A DNA stretch of 51,973 nt from a bacterium (lineage in GTDB: Bacteria; Cyanobacteriota; Vampirovibrionia; Gastranaerophilales; Gastranaerophilaceae). The position numbers and the translations under genes are program-made. Positions 7,798 through 16,106 of the stretch are shown here, piece by piece. The notes below the pieces were generated by a model, which made no database searches, was not told the DNA's origin, and saw nothing but the letters and a program-made list of their open reading frames with translations. The stretch's first letter is position 1. Every line of letters starts with the position of its first letter. The stretch is taken from the NCBI GenBank assembly GCA_017403285.1, contig JAFQOI010000010.1:1-51973 (forward strand), read 5' to 3'.

Positions 7798-7823
7798 ATT
7801 TACGGTTTGCCGTAAATTTTTTG
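7798..7823 (+). terminator. Attenuator in the rplJ leader
   Basis: ATTTACGG (7798-7805) pairs with CCGTAAAT (7810-7817) around TTTG and is followed by a T-run. It lies between the L10 leader and rplJ, so it probably works as the premature terminator controlled by the leader. Confidence 0.75.
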
Positions 7824-7868
7824 TTTTTACGGGAAAATAGGTCGATACAAATAAACAAGGAGCTAAAA

Positions 7869-8390
7869 ATGTCAACAAAAGCCTTCAAACAAGAAAAAAT
7901 TGAAGCAATGAAAGAAAATTTTGCAAAGGCTAAAGTTGCAGTAATCACTGAATATAGAGGCTTAACTGTAGAAGAAATTACAAAACTTCGTCGTGCTCTT
8001 CAAAAAGAAAACAGCGATTACATGGTAACAAAAAATACCCTTGCAAAAGTTGCAACAAAAGGAACTCAATTTGAAGTTCTTGCAGATGCATTAAAAGGAC
8101 CTGTTGCAATTGCGTTTGGCTTTGGTGATGAAGTTGCACCTGCAAAAGTTGTAACAAAATTCATTAAAGAATCTAAAAAAGGCGAAATTATCGGTGCCGC
8201 TTTAGATGGAAAACTTTTAGACGCAAAAGAAACAGCAGTTCTTGCAAATCTTCCTTCAAAAGAAGAACTTTATGCAAAAATGCTTGGCAGCATAAATTCA
8301 CCTGCTACAGGTATCGTTGGTGCTGTTAACGCAGTTATGAGCGGTTTAGTTAGAGCAATGGATCAAGTTGCAAAACAAAAATCTGCTTAG
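7869..8390 (+). CDS. rplJ: 50S ribosomal protein L10
   Basis: L10 anchors the L7/L12 dimers of the ribosomal stalk to 23S rRNA. The start at 7869, preceded by AAGGAGC, gives 173 residues beginning M-S-T-K-A-F-K-Q-E-K, of normal family length. An in-frame upstream ATG at 7788 would run through the attenuator and is rejected. The E-Y-R-G-L-T-V-E-E-I-T-K-L-R segment and V-T-K-N-T-L-A-K-V-A are typical. rplL follows after 86 bases. The usual upstream rplK-rplA and downstream rpoB-rpoC are not adjacent here. Confidence 0.97.
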   Translation: MSTKAFKQEKIEAMKENFAKAKVAVITEYRGLTVEEITKLRRALQKENSDYMVTKNTLAKVATKGTQFEVLADALKGPVAIAFGFGDEVAPAKVVTKFIKESKKGEIIGAALDGKLLDAKETAVLANLPSKEELYAKMLGSINSPATGIVGAVNAVMSGLVRAMDQVAKQKSA

Positions 8391-8476
8391 TGAAAAGAAA
8401 TTAAGAAACAAAATTTCGGACAAATAAAGTCCAACAAGTAAAAAGTACAAAACGAAATAATAAAAGGAGAAATAAA

Positions 8477-8848
8477 ATGAGCGTAGAATCTATTTTAGAA
8501 TCAATTGAAAAATTAACATTAATCGAAGCAGCTGAATTAGTAAAAGCAATGGAAGAAAAATTCGGCGTATCTGCCGCTGCTCCTGTAGCTGTTGCTGCAG
8601 TTGCTGCTGCTCCTGCTGAAGCTGCTGCTGAAGAAGCATCAGAAGTTAACGTAATCTTAGCTTCTGCTGGTGCTAACAAAATCGCTGTTCTTAAAGAAGT
8701 TAGAGCAATCACTGGTCTTGGCTTAAAAGAAGCTAAAGATTTAGTTGATGGCGCTCCAAAAGCTCTTAAAGAAGGCGTTAAAAAAGAAGATGCTGAAGCT
8801 ATTAAAAAACAACTTGAAGCTGCAGGCGCTACAGTTGAAATCAAATAG
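8477..8848 (+). CDS. rplL: 50S ribosomal protein L7/L12
   Basis: The stalk protein L7/L12 recruits and stimulates the translational GTPases. The 123-residue product has an N-terminal dimerisation helix (residues 1-30), an Ala/Val/Pro-rich hinge (about 33-55) and a C-terminal globular domain. That domain carries the conserved K-I-A-V-L-K-E-V-R and [11 protein letters not shown] blocks. AAAAGGAGA precedes the ATG. It is the distal gene of the rplJ-rplL operon, which closes with a clear terminator. Confidence 0.98.
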   Translation: MSVESILESIEKLTLIEAAELVKAMEEKFGVSAAAPVAVAAVAAAPAEAAAEEASEVNVILASAGANKIAVLKEVRAITGLGLKEAKDLVDGAPKALKEGVKKEDAEAIKKQLEAAGATVEIK

Positions 8849-8869
8849 TTGGTTTCCAACAAAAAATCA

Positions 8870-8902
8870 AAAGAGAAATCCTTCTTGGATTTCTCTTTTT
8901 TA
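8870..8902 (+). terminator. rplJL terminator
   Basis: AAAGAGAAATCC (8870-8881) pairs with GGATTTCTCTTT after the loop TTCTT and is followed by T residues, 22 bases after rplL. Confidence 0.92.
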
Positions 8903-9025
8903 TTTCAAAAATATACACCTAATTAACTAACTCTTGACTTTTTTAAAAATCATTCTCTTTTGCAATATTATTTTTTATTCTTATACAGAATACTTTATTT
9001 GGTAATAAGTTATCAAGGAGAAGAA

Positions 9026-9496
9026 ATGAAGAAAATCAATCTTTTAATTTTATCATTATTGTGTTTATGCTCATTAACGGCTTTTGCAACGCACGACAAC
9101 TGTTGTAAAAAACAAAATCAAATCCCAAAATGCGAAAAACCATGTCCTCAAAAACATACTAGCCTTTCAGATGAATGTTTTTTATGCACAGATAAAGATA
9201 TGGAAAGTGTTTTTTGCGGGATGAACTTAAGTGATTCACAAATTTGCAATGCTCAAAAAATTCAAGAGAAATATGAGCAAGAAGTTTACAGTCTAGACGA
9301 AAGACTTGATTGCGAAAGAGATAAACTTGAAGAACTTGAAGAAAATTGTGCATCAAACTCAGAAATAAGAAGGCAAAAAAACATTATAAAAGAACTTGAA
9401 AAAACCAAGAAAAAAATATGTAAGTGCTATGAAGACCAATTCAAAGCAATGCTATCTAGTGATCAAGAGCGAATTTTCAATAAAAACAAAAAATAA
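9026..9496 (+). CDS. Cys-rich exported protein, Spy/CpxP-like
   Basis: The start at 9026 is chosen over an upstream in-frame ATG at 8960 because AAGGAGAAGAA precedes it and a signal peptide begins there. The 156-residue product has a lysine-started hydrophobic leader (about 1-22, ending A-F-A). A cysteine-rich segment (C-C, C-x3-C, C-x2-C) follows, then a long helical part with L-S-D-S-Q and a later S-D-Q-E-R-I-F. The two L-S/T-x-x-Q-like helices and spacing resemble the periplasmic Spy/CpxP stress chaperones. The many cysteines are unusual for that family and suggest disulfides or metal binding. It stands alone between two terminators. Confidence 0.65.
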   Translation: MKKINLLILSLLCLCSLTAFATHDNCCKKQNQIPKCEKPCPQKHTSLSDECFLCTDKDMESVFCGMNLSDSQICNAQKIQEKYEQEVYSLDERLDCERDKLEELEENCASNSEIRRQKNIIKELEKTKKKICKCYEDQFKAMLSSDQERIFNKNKK

Positions 9497-9500
9497 TTTT

Positions 9501-9558
9501 AAAAACATCCTGATTTAATACAATACTACAATTTATCTTGGTAAATCAGGATGTTTTT
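9501..9558. terminator. Long-stem bidirectional terminator
   Basis: A 17-bp perfect stem, AAAAACATCCTGATTTA (9501-9517) with its complement at 9542-9558, encloses a 24-base loop. T-runs at both ends allow it to act in either direction, after the Cys-rich gene on the plus strand. Confidence 0.75.
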
Positions 9559-9661
9559 CATAAAATTCTTCTTCACTAATTCTATTAGTCTCAAGCAATT
9601 TACTAGAAAACTTCAATATTAACAAACTTTTTAAAAACTCAAAACCAATACAAAAATCCAT
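9533..9661 (-). CDS. Possible 42-residue small protein overlapping the terminator
   Basis: A minus-strand frame from ATG 9661 to TAA 9533-9535 encodes 42 residues. It has a hydrophobic first half (F-L-K-S-L-L-I-L-K-F) and an acidic tail E-T-N-R-I-S-E-E-E-F-Y-E-K-H-P-D-L. The last codons are part of the long terminator stem and the stop lies in its loop. The tail resembles the short helical ends of SHOCT-type proteins, but this is weak. No clear ribosome-binding site is seen, so it may be chance. Confidence 0.25.
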   Translation of the reverse strand: MDFCIGFEFLKSLLILKFSSKLLETNRISEEEFYEKHPDLPR

Positions 9662-9797
9662 ATCAAAACCATTTCAATGCCATATAGAAATAATACAATT
9701 TTGTCATCCTAAATAATTTAAACAAAGGATTTACTTTCATAAAAAAATCATTAACATGTTAGTACGGCGAGTAGTAAGTAAAGACTAGGAGTATAAA
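9662..9797 (+). other. Leader of the EF-hand gene
   Basis: This non-coding interval ends with CTAGGAG before the EF-hand ATG. No conserved RNA structure is recognised. Confidence 0.3.
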
Positions 9798-10361
9798 ATG
9801 AGCATATTAAATGGTCAAACCCTTTTAGCAGGAGCAATGTCCGGCTTAGCGAATACATATTCAACTTTGATGAGTGAAAGTTCATCAGGTAGCGGTATTT
9901 CAATGGATGATTTATCAAATTTATCAAGCAAACAAATGTTAAATTTAGGCGGAAATTATTCTTTCGTTCAATATTTAACAAGTAATTTTTCTAATATTGA
10001 CCAAGATGGAGATGGAAAAATTACAGGGAACGATTTGCAAAACCTTATGAATACAATGCAATCAAAGGGTTTAACATACAATGAAATTCAATCATTATGT
10101 GCAACCGGAAATGTTAATTCTTCATTATTATCAACTGTTTTGACATATTTCAATAAAATTGACACAAATGGAGATGGCAGAATAACAAGTGAAGAAATTA
10201 CAAGATTTGGAATGGATTGCGACAGACACGAAATCGAAAAAAAATACAAATCATATAAAGCAACAAGTGCGAGTTTGTATTATAACGATGGCGTAGAAGA
10301 CGACACATCAAGTGTGCTTGATTCGTTAAAACCAGACTTAAATAAAACATCTAATTCATAA
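9798..10361 (+). CDS. EF-hand calcium-binding protein
   Basis: The 187-residue product has two canonical EF-hand loops. The first is D-Q-D-G-D-G-K-I-T-G-N-D at residues 68-79 and the second D-T-N-G-D-G-R-I-T-S-E-E at 122-133. Both have acidic ligands at positions 1, 3, 5 and 12, glycine at 6 and a hydrophobic residue at 8, so calcium binding is expected. The N-terminal 50 residues are Ser/Gly-rich. There is no clear classical signal peptide. AGGAG lies eight bases before the ATG and a strong terminator follows. The cellular role is unknown. Confidence 0.8.
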   Translation: MSILNGQTLLAGAMSGLANTYSTLMSESSSGSGISMDDLSNLSSKQMLNLGGNYSFVQYLTSNFSNIDQDGDGKITGNDLQNLMNTMQSKGLTYNEIQSLCATGNVNSSLLSTVLTYFNKIDTNGDGRITSEEITRFGMDCDRHEIEKKYKSYKATSASLYYNDGVEDDTSSVLDSLKPDLNKTSNS

Positions 10362-10387
10362 AAATCAAAATAAATCATATAGCATAC

Positions 10388-10424
10388 CCCCTGAAAACAA
10401 ACATAATATTTTTCAGGGGTTTTT
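10388..10424 (+). terminator. Terminator after the EF-hand gene
   Basis: CCCCTGAAAA (10388-10397) pairs with TTTTCAGGGG (10410-10419) and is followed by T residues. Confidence 0.9.
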
Positions 10425-10520
10425 AATTACGAACTAAACATTTACTCTTGCATCATCTCATCTTCATGAACTTTAATTAAAAAATTTGATATTCTCTCAT
10501 TTAAGTTTATTATTATTAAT

Positions 10521-12518
10521 ATGATAAAACGGCTTTTAACACTGTTATTTATATATATATGTATAAATGTGATGCCATTTGTGGGAAATAATGCAATAAC
10601 TAATTTCCCTTTCTTTGCCGTTGCGTATGCGAATGATACACTAAAAATTAACAGCATTAATTTTGACAATTCAGACTCCATCATATTTTTAGGAACATCT
10701 CTAAAAGAAGAAGTGCAAGATGGAGAATTTAAAATTACAAAAAAAGTTTTATCTGAACCAGACAGAATATTTTTTGATATAGAAAATGCAATTATAACTT
10801 TTCCAAATTCTACATACGAACTAAAAAATAGTAGATTAACAAAACTAAGAATTGCACAAAATACAGTAAATCCGAATGTTGTACGTATAGTAATTTGGAA
10901 CTCTCCAAACTACGACGCATCACAAATTAAAGTATTGAAAATAAAAAATAACATCATAATAAAATTGTCTAGTGAAATACCATTGCAACAATATTTAACA
11001 CAAGTCTACAAAGAAACAAGTACTTCTTCGGTAGATTACTATGAGAAAGCCATTGCAATCCCAGAAGAAACTCCTGCGCCACAAATAGAAGTTTCTGATG
11101 AAATTTTTAACAAAGTACAACAAGCCTTTAAAGATGAAGATAAAGAAATTGTTAGACCGAATATAGAACAAAAACAAGCAAGACTAAAATCCAGATATTT
11201 CTTAGAAGATGTTATCCCAAAAAACGGAAACATACTTTTATCTGGAATTGGAGTTGTTAACGTAGAGAAACCATTTACTTTGTCGGAACCATCAAGAATT
11301 GTTTTTGATTTACCAAATACTATAGTTTTACAAGACTTAAGAGGCAAAGAAATAAAACTATCAGAAACCGAAACAGTCAAAGTCGGTCAATTTGAACCAT
11401 CTAAAGCAAGAATTGTAATAACAACTCAAAATCCCGAATTATATAAGCAAATTTATTCATCAAACCTACAAACAATGCTTATTGCTAACGAAAACAGGAT
11501 ATCCGGTGTAAATCTCACAAATACATTAAGTGAACTTACTTTTTTTAAAGAACAAACTGTAAATCCAACAACTGATTTAATCAACATAACTTTCTCGGAT
11601 CCTATAATTTATTCATTAAAACGAGAAAATAACTATATAGATGTAATCATTTATAACCTTGCAAATTTCAATACAACCTCATTCAATGAATTAGCAATTG
11701 CAAACAAAACAGGTTTTATTGCAAAACAAGTTGGAGGAAACATATATAAGTTATCTTTTCCTGTGGATAATGCAACTTTTGTGGACTGCTATGAAACTTT
11801 AAACGCATCACAACTAAGATTTGTGTTCACAAAAAGACAACTTGCAACAACAAATGAAGAAAAAGTCCGAAAAGAAGGCGAAGTTCGTCCAATTAAAACC
11901 GAAAAAGAGGAAGTAAAAAAGACAAAACCAACAAAATTAAGCAAAAAAGAACAAGCAAGAATAAATAAAGTTAAAAGCAAATTAATAGTAATTGACCCAG
12001 GACACGGTGGCAATGACACAGGAGCGCTTAGAGGAAATATTCTTGAAAAAGATTTAACTCTTTCAATAGCGCTTAAAGTTAAAGAAGAACTCAAAGCAAT
12101 GGGCTTTAAAAATATTGTAATGACAAGAAGTTCAGACAAAACACTTGCATTGGCAGATAGAGTTGATATTTCAAACAATAAAGATGCAGACATATTTGTT
12201 AGCATACATATAAACTCCAGTGTTAAATCCGAAATAAACGGAATAGAAACTCACTACTATAGCGAAAGAGGATATGAAATGGCACAAGCATTACACAAAG
12301 AACTTATGTCAAATATCCCTGCTATGGATAGAGGCTTGTTCAAGTCTAAATTTTATGTTATAAATCACACAGAAGCACCTGCCGTTTTATTAGAATTGGG
12401 CTTTATTTCAAACGAGGAAGAATGTTCGATGTTGACCTCAAGTTCAAGACAGTCCGCTTCTGCTAAAGCAATCGCTGAAGGCATTTATAATTATTTAATG
12501 GAGCAGCAGAAAAAATGA
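10521..12518 (+). CDS. amiC: N-acetylmuramoyl-L-alanine amidase with AMIN domains
   Basis: This periplasmic zinc enzyme cleaves the amide bond between muramic acid and the peptide stem, usually for daughter-cell separation. The 665-residue product has a hydrophobic N-terminal leader (about 1-37, ending near A-Y-A). Repeated AMIN-like segments, about 45-160 and 215-320 and possibly a third, are peptidoglycan-targeting. A Lys/Glu-rich linker near 450-480 follows, then an Amidase_3 domain from about 488. Zinc ligands are H495 in D-P-G-H-G-G, E509 in I-L-E-K-D-L, and the His of S-I-H-I-N; the catalytic Glu lies in L-L-E-L-G-F. Its stop overlaps the start of murI (ATGA), a second peptidoglycan gene. 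The AmiC-type assignment is by architecture. Confidence 0.92.
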   Translation: MIKRLLTLLFIYICINVMPFVGNNAITNFPFFAVAYANDTLKINSINFDNSDSIIFLGTSLKEEVQDGEFKITKKVLSEPDRIFFDIENAIITFPNSTYELKNSRLTKLRIAQNTVNPNVVRIVIWNSPNYDASQIKVLKIKNNIIIKLSSEIPLQQYLTQVYKETSTSSVDYYEKAIAIPEETPAPQIEVSDEIFNKVQQAFKDEDKEIVRPNIEQKQARLKSRYFLEDVIPKNGNILLSGIGVVNVEKPFTLSEPSRIVFDLPNTIVLQDLRGKEIKLSETETVKVGQFEPSKARIVITTQNPELYKQIYSSNLQTMLIANENRISGVNLTNTLSELTFFKEQTVNPTTDLINITFSDPIIYSLKRENNYIDVIIYNLANFNTTSFNELAIANKTGFIAKQVGGNIYKLSFPVDNATFVDCYETLNASQLRFVFTKRQLATTNEEKVRKEGEVRPIKTEKEEVKKTKPTKLSKKEQARINKVKSKLIVIDPGHGGNDTGALRGNILEKDLTLSIALKVKEELKAMGFKNIVMTRSSDKTLALADRVDISNNKDADIFVSIHINSSVKSEINGIETHYYSERGYEMAQALHKELMSNIPAMDRGLFKSKFYVINHTEAPAVLLELGFISNEEECSMLTSSSRQSASAKAIAEGIYNYLMEQQKK

Positions 12519-13306
12519 ACAACAATCCAATAGGGGTATTTGATTCTGGAGTAGGAGGATTAAGCGTATTCTCCGAACTCATAAAACTGCTTCCTAATGA
12601 AAATTATATTTATTTTGGTGATACAAAAAATATGCCTTATGGCAACAAATCAAAAGAAGAACTTATTTCTATTGCAACAAGAATTTTTGATTTTTTTGAA
12701 AGCAAAAATACAAAAGCAGTTGTTATGGCTTGTAACACAACATCAGCAACTGTATATGACATATTAAAAGAAAAATATAACTTTAAAATTTATCCAATTA
12801 CTCAAACAGCATCGAAATATATAGCAGATAAAAATTATTCAAACGTAGGGGTTTTTGCAACAAATGCGACTATAAATTCTCACGCATATCAAAAATCCAT
12901 TAACTCTTATAACAGCAAAATAAACGTTTTTGAAACTGCATGTCCAACTTGGGCTTATATTGTTGAAAATAAATTACAAAACAAACCTGAAAATATAGCA
13001 GAAATAAAAAAAACTCTTGATAAAATGCGTAAGAACAATCCAGAAAAAATAATACTAGGTTGCACACACTACCCGTATTTAATAGAAATTCTTTCAACTT
13101 TTACAGATAAAAACATTTTTGTTGACCCTGCGAAGTGTTTTGCTCAACACATTGCCGAAGATATAAAATATTCAAACCTTGAAAACAAAACAAAAGATTA
13201 TGAACCTAAATTTTATGTAAGTTCCAATCCTGAACAATTTTCAATATCATCAGAATTATTCTTTAAAGTCGCCAAGCCACAACTTATTGATATTTCCTCA
13301 ATCTAA
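12515..13306 (+). CDS. murI: Glutamate racemase
   Basis: MurI converts L- to D-glutamate for the peptidoglycan stem peptide. The 263-residue product has G-V-F-D-S-G-V-G-G-L-S at 7-17. The two catalytic cysteines are C73 in M-A-C-N-T-T-S-A and C184 in L-G-C-T-H-Y-P. The length is standard. It overlaps the preceding amidase gene by four bases, so the two are almost certainly co-transcribed and translationally coupled. Confidence 0.96.
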   Translation: MNNNPIGVFDSGVGGLSVFSELIKLLPNENYIYFGDTKNMPYGNKSKEELISIATRIFDFFESKNTKAVVMACNTTSATVYDILKEKYNFKIYPITQTASKYIADKNYSNVGVFATNATINSHAYQKSINSYNSKINVFETACPTWAYIVENKLQNKPENIAEIKKTLDKMRKNNPEKIILGCTHYPYLIEILSTFTDKNIFVDPAKCFAQHIAEDIKYSNLENKTKDYEPKFYVSSNPEQFSISSELFFKVAKPQLIDISSI

Positions 13307-13407
13307 TATTCCATTGATAATTAAAATTTTTATGTATAAAAAAACATAAATGTTATTATCCAACTAGACGGATTTGATTATCAAAAAAATATTATTAAAT
13401 AGATAAT

Positions 13408-13905
13408 ATGAAAAAGATATTATTTATTTTGTTAAGTTTATTTTTTATTTGTGCACCCTATTCAAAATCTGCAGTTATAGAAGGTTCTATAAGTATGTCA
13501 GATAAAGTTCCAAAAGAATTTTTTGGAGATTGGAAAGTCATTTCAGTTTGTACAAAATCAACAGATAATGAACTCCTAAACTCTAAAAGCGTTGATATAT
13601 GGGTTCTTTCAAGAATTGGCAATAGAATTATGCTTTCAAATCCATTATCTGGAGCAAGGGCAGAAATTACTGCTGACGAAGTAAAAGGGAAAACTGTAAA
13701 ATTTGAAAAAAAATCCATTTATCCAGATGAGTACTCTCTGGAAACTCCTATTTTAACTTTACAAGGTGACAAATTCACAGGAGTTGATAAAATAAGTATT
13801 AAAACATTTCAAAATGGGAAACTTGTTAAAGAAGATTACGTCGAATATCAAGTAAAAGGCACTAAAATATCAGGCGTAGGAATTTCAACAATATTTGGAA
13901 TGTAA
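13408..13905 (+). CDS. Exported protein of unknown function
   Basis: The 165-residue product has a classical signal peptide (M-K-K-I-L-F-I-L-L-S-L-F-F-I-C-A, likely cleaved near A22). The remainder is predicted mostly beta and contains V-P-K-E-F-F-G-D-W-K-V, a lipocalin- or DUF-like opening with a W. There are repeated hydrophobic-polar strands such as S-L-E-T-P-I-L-T-L-Q-G. No family was recognised. It ends 18 bases before trxB on the same strand, so the two are probably co-transcribed, which hints at a periplasmic role but does not prove it. Confidence 0.6.
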   Translation: MKKILFILLSLFFICAPYSKSAVIEGSISMSDKVPKEFFGDWKVISVCTKSTDNELLNSKSVDIWVLSRIGNRIMLSNPLSGARAEITADEVKGKTVKFEKKSIYPDEYSLETPILTLQGDKFTGVDKISIKTFQNGKLVKEDYVEYQVKGTKISGVGISTIFGM

Positions 13906-13923
13906 AATTGAAGGGTGAGGGAA

Positions 13924-14868
13924 ATGAAACAAGAATTAACTTTTGATACTATAATTTTAGGTTCTGGACCTGCAGGTTTTTCTGCAGCAATATATGCAGC
14001 AAGAGGCAACTTAAAAACAGCCATTATTGATATAAACATGTTTGGCGGTCAACCATCAAACTACCTTGAAATAGAAAATTATCCCGGATTTTCATTAATT
14101 GGCGGATTTGAACTTATGGAAAAATTTGAAGAACACTGCGATAAATTCGGCGCAGAAAAATTTCCTATGGTAGAAATTGAAAAAATAACCTTAACAGATA
14201 AAGTAAAATCAATTGAAACCAATGATACCATATTTAAGGCGAACTCTATCATTATTGCAACTGGAGCATCTGCCCAAAAACTTAACATTAAAGGAGAAGA
14301 AGAATTTAAAGGGAGAGGAGTAAGTTACTGCGCAATTTGTGATGGTGCATTCTACAAAGATAAGGTTGTAGCAGTTGTTGGTGGGGGAAACTCTGCCCTT
14401 GAAGAAGCAATTTATTTAACTAAATTTGCTAAAAAAGTTTTTGTTATACATAGACGTGATGAATTTAGAGCAGACAAAATCGTTCAACAAAGAGCAAAAG
14501 AAAATGAAAAAATTGAATTTATTCTAAATACTGTTCCTGTTGAAATCCAAGGCACCAATACAGTTGAACAAATCATTTTAAAAAATACAAAAACTGATGA
14601 ACAATCAACTTTAGTTGTTAATGGAGTATTTCCGTATATAGGATTTTCTCCAAATATATCAATGTTTTCAGGACAATTACAACAAAATGCACAAGGCTTT
14701 ATTGAAACAGATGGAAACATGCAAACTTCAGTTGAAGGAGTATATGCTGCTGGTGATGTAAGAAATACCCCATTAAGACAAGTAATCACAGCCGCTGCTG
14801 ATGGTGCTGTTGCCGCTTGCAATGCAGTTAAATACATTGAACAAATCAAAGAATTAGAAAAAGTTTAA
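13924..14868 (+). CDS. trxB: Thioredoxin reductase (NADPH)
   Basis: This flavoenzyme passes electrons from NADPH through FAD to thioredoxin. The ATG at 13924, preceded by GTGAGGGA, gives 314 residues; a GTG nine bases earlier is the alternative. The FAD motif G-S-G-P-A-G is at 13-18 and the redox-active C-A-I-C at C136/C139 in S-Y-C-A-I-C-D-G. The NADPH motif V-G-G-G-N-S-A-L-E-E-A is near 152 and the C-terminal FAD segment G-V-Y-A-A-G-D-V-R near 275. The middle residues of the active site are A-I rather than the common A-T. Length fits the low-molecular-weight family. Confidence 0.95.
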   Translation: MKQELTFDTIILGSGPAGFSAAIYAARGNLKTAIIDINMFGGQPSNYLEIENYPGFSLIGGFELMEKFEEHCDKFGAEKFPMVEIEKITLTDKVKSIETNDTIFKANSIIIATGASAQKLNIKGEEEFKGRGVSYCAICDGAFYKDKVVAVVGGGNSALEEAIYLTKFAKKVFVIHRRDEFRADKIVQQRAKENEKIEFILNTVPVEIQGTNTVEQIILKNTKTDEQSTLVVNGVFPYIGFSPNISMFSGQLQQNAQGFIETDGNMQTSVEGVYAAGDVRNTPLRQVITAAADGAVAACNAVKYIEQIKELEKV

Positions 14869-14882
14869 AGGAAATTATTTAA

Positions 14883-15098
14883 TTGTATACTCTAAATTTT
14901 ACTGAAATTATTGAATTTAAAAAGGTGATAAAAGAAAAATATGGAGAAACAATCCATATTCATGACACTTGTCCAAATCAATATTTTTCACTTGAAAAAG
15001 CTAATGACAAAATAAAAATATTCATTGAAGAATACTTCAAAAATAAAAATCGGCAAGTAATATTTGATGACAATGGTATAACTTTTTCTATAAAGTAA
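14883..15098 (+). CDS. Small RDAC-like protein
   Basis: The frame starts at TTG 14883 (TTG-TAT-ACT) just after trxB, with AAAGGAAA upstream, and encodes 71 residues. I-H-I-H-D-T-C-P-N-Q-Y-F-S-L at about 24-37 and I-F-D-D-N-G-I-T-F-S at the end resemble the small RDAC family, in which a D-x-C core is followed by a conserved aromatic-Ser segment. Here the core is H-D-T-C. The function of that family is not known to me. It probably belongs to the trxB transcript. Confidence 0.55.
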   Translation: MYTLNFTEIIEFKKVIKEKYGETIHIHDTCPNQYFSLEKANDKIKIFIEEYFKNKNRQVIFDDNGITFSIK

Positions 15099-15131
15099 TA
15101 TTTAACAGTTTCTATGTTCTTTTAGGCTACA

Positions 15132-15164
15132 TACAATTGTGTATTTAAAGCGCACAATTATTTT
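15132..15164 (+). promoter_or_regulatory. Possible operator of the XRE regulator
   Basis: ACAATTGT near 15136 is an 8-bp palindrome, and a related CACAATTA follows near 15154, just before the ATG at 15165. Two similar half-sites next to a regulator gene suggest autoregulation, but this is weak evidence in A/T-rich sequence. Confidence 0.25.
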
Positions 15165-15386
15165 ATGATTTACAATAGCGAAAAGTTAATTAAATTTGGC
15201 AAAAATCTTGCAAAATATAGAAAATTAAAGCATCTTTCTCAAAATGCTTTAGCCGAAATTTTAGATGTTTCTAGAGAGCATTTAGCAAAAGTTGAAACAG
15301 CAAAAAGAGGTATAAGTATTGAACTTCTATTCAAAATTTCTGAAGTTCTTGAAATTGATGAAAAACGTTTTTTTGAGTTTGATTAA
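15165..15386 (+). CDS. XRE-family HTH regulator
   Basis: The 73-residue protein is almost entirely an XRE/Cro helix-turn-helix domain. F-G-K-N-L-A-K-Y-R-K is followed by L-S-Q-N-A-L-A-E-I-L-D-V-S-R-E-H-L-A-K-V-E at about residues 25-45, and then L-L-F-K-I-S-E-V-L-E-I-D. There is no sensor domain. No strong ribosome-binding site is seen; a possible operator lies upstream. The target genes are unknown. It converges on mtnN, whose stop codon is adjacent. Confidence 0.88.
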   Translation: MIYNSEKLIKFGKNLAKYRKLKHLSQNALAEILDVSREHLAKVETAKRGISIELLFKISEVLEIDEKRFFEFD

Positions 15387-16106
15387 TTATAAAATCTCTA
15401 GCAACTTTTCTACTGAACAAGCGGAAATTTCAGCAACTTCTGTTTCAACAAACTCATGATCTGTTGCAGCATTATCATCTGCCAAGTCTGAAATGGCCCT
15501 TATTATAATAAACGGAACTTCATTCTTTGTAGCAGTTTGTGCGATTGCCGCCCCTTCCATTTCAACGACAGCAGCATTAAAAGTATCTCTAATCATTTTT
15601 TTTCTATTATTATCAGAAACAAAAACATCACCAGATGCAACAATTCCCCTATGAACGTTTAATTGAGAAATGGCACCTTTAACTGCTTTTTCATATTTTG
15701 AAATCAGCTCTTCATCTGCTGTAAAAACAGTAGGCTTATCTTTATCAACACCAGTACACATATATCCAAGTGCATAGCCAATTGCTGTAACATCAAAATC
15801 ATGTTGAACAAATTTTGTGCCAACAACAATGTCTCTAACTCTAAGTTCTGGTGCTAGTCCGCCTGCAATACCAGTATTTATTATTATGTCTGGATTATAT
15901 TTATCAATAATATATTGAGCACCAATAGCCGCATTAACCTTGCCAACTCCACATTGAGTCAAAACAACATCATGACCATATAATTTTCCTGTATATATAA
16001 TCATTTTAGAATTATGCGCCGTTTTTAAATCATTAAGTTTTTGTTTTAACTTTTCAACTTCACACGCCATTGCACCTATTATACATACTGTTTTTTTATT
16101 GTTCAT
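15387..16106 (-). CDS. mtnN: 5'-methylthioadenosine/S-adenosylhomocysteine nucleosidase
   Basis: This enzyme removes adenine from S-adenosylhomocysteine (giving S-ribosylhomocysteine, the LuxS substrate) and from methylthioadenosine. The 239-residue product starts with I-I-G-A-M-A-C-E-V. It has N-T-G-I-A-G-G-L-A near 77 and the substrate-binding V-E-M-E-G-A-A-I-A near 182. The catalytic Asp is in R-A-I-S-D. It overlaps the end of luxS by 11 bases, an operon that joins consecutive steps of SAH recycling. Confidence 0.95.
   Translation of the reverse strand: MNNKKTVCIIGAMACEVEKLKQKLNDLKTAHNSKMIIYTGKLYGHDVVLTQCGVGKVNAAIGAQYIIDKYNPDIIINTGIAGGLAPELRVRDIVVGTKFVQHDFDVTAIGYALGYMCTGVDKDKPTVFTADEELISKYEKAVKGAISQLNVHRGIVASGDVFVSDNNRKKMIRDTFNAAVVEMEGAAIAQTATKNEVPFIIIRAISDLADDNAATDHEFVETEVAEISACSVEKLLEIL

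Noticed and set aside
8401-8862. A 153-codon minus-strand open frame opposite rplL
   Set aside because: It mirrors the Ala-rich rplL coding sequence, has no ribosome-binding site and resembles no protein.
11789-12205. Minus-strand open frame inside the amidase gene
   Set aside because: It lies opposite the AMIN-amidase linker and catalytic domain, lacks a start signal and shows no domain.
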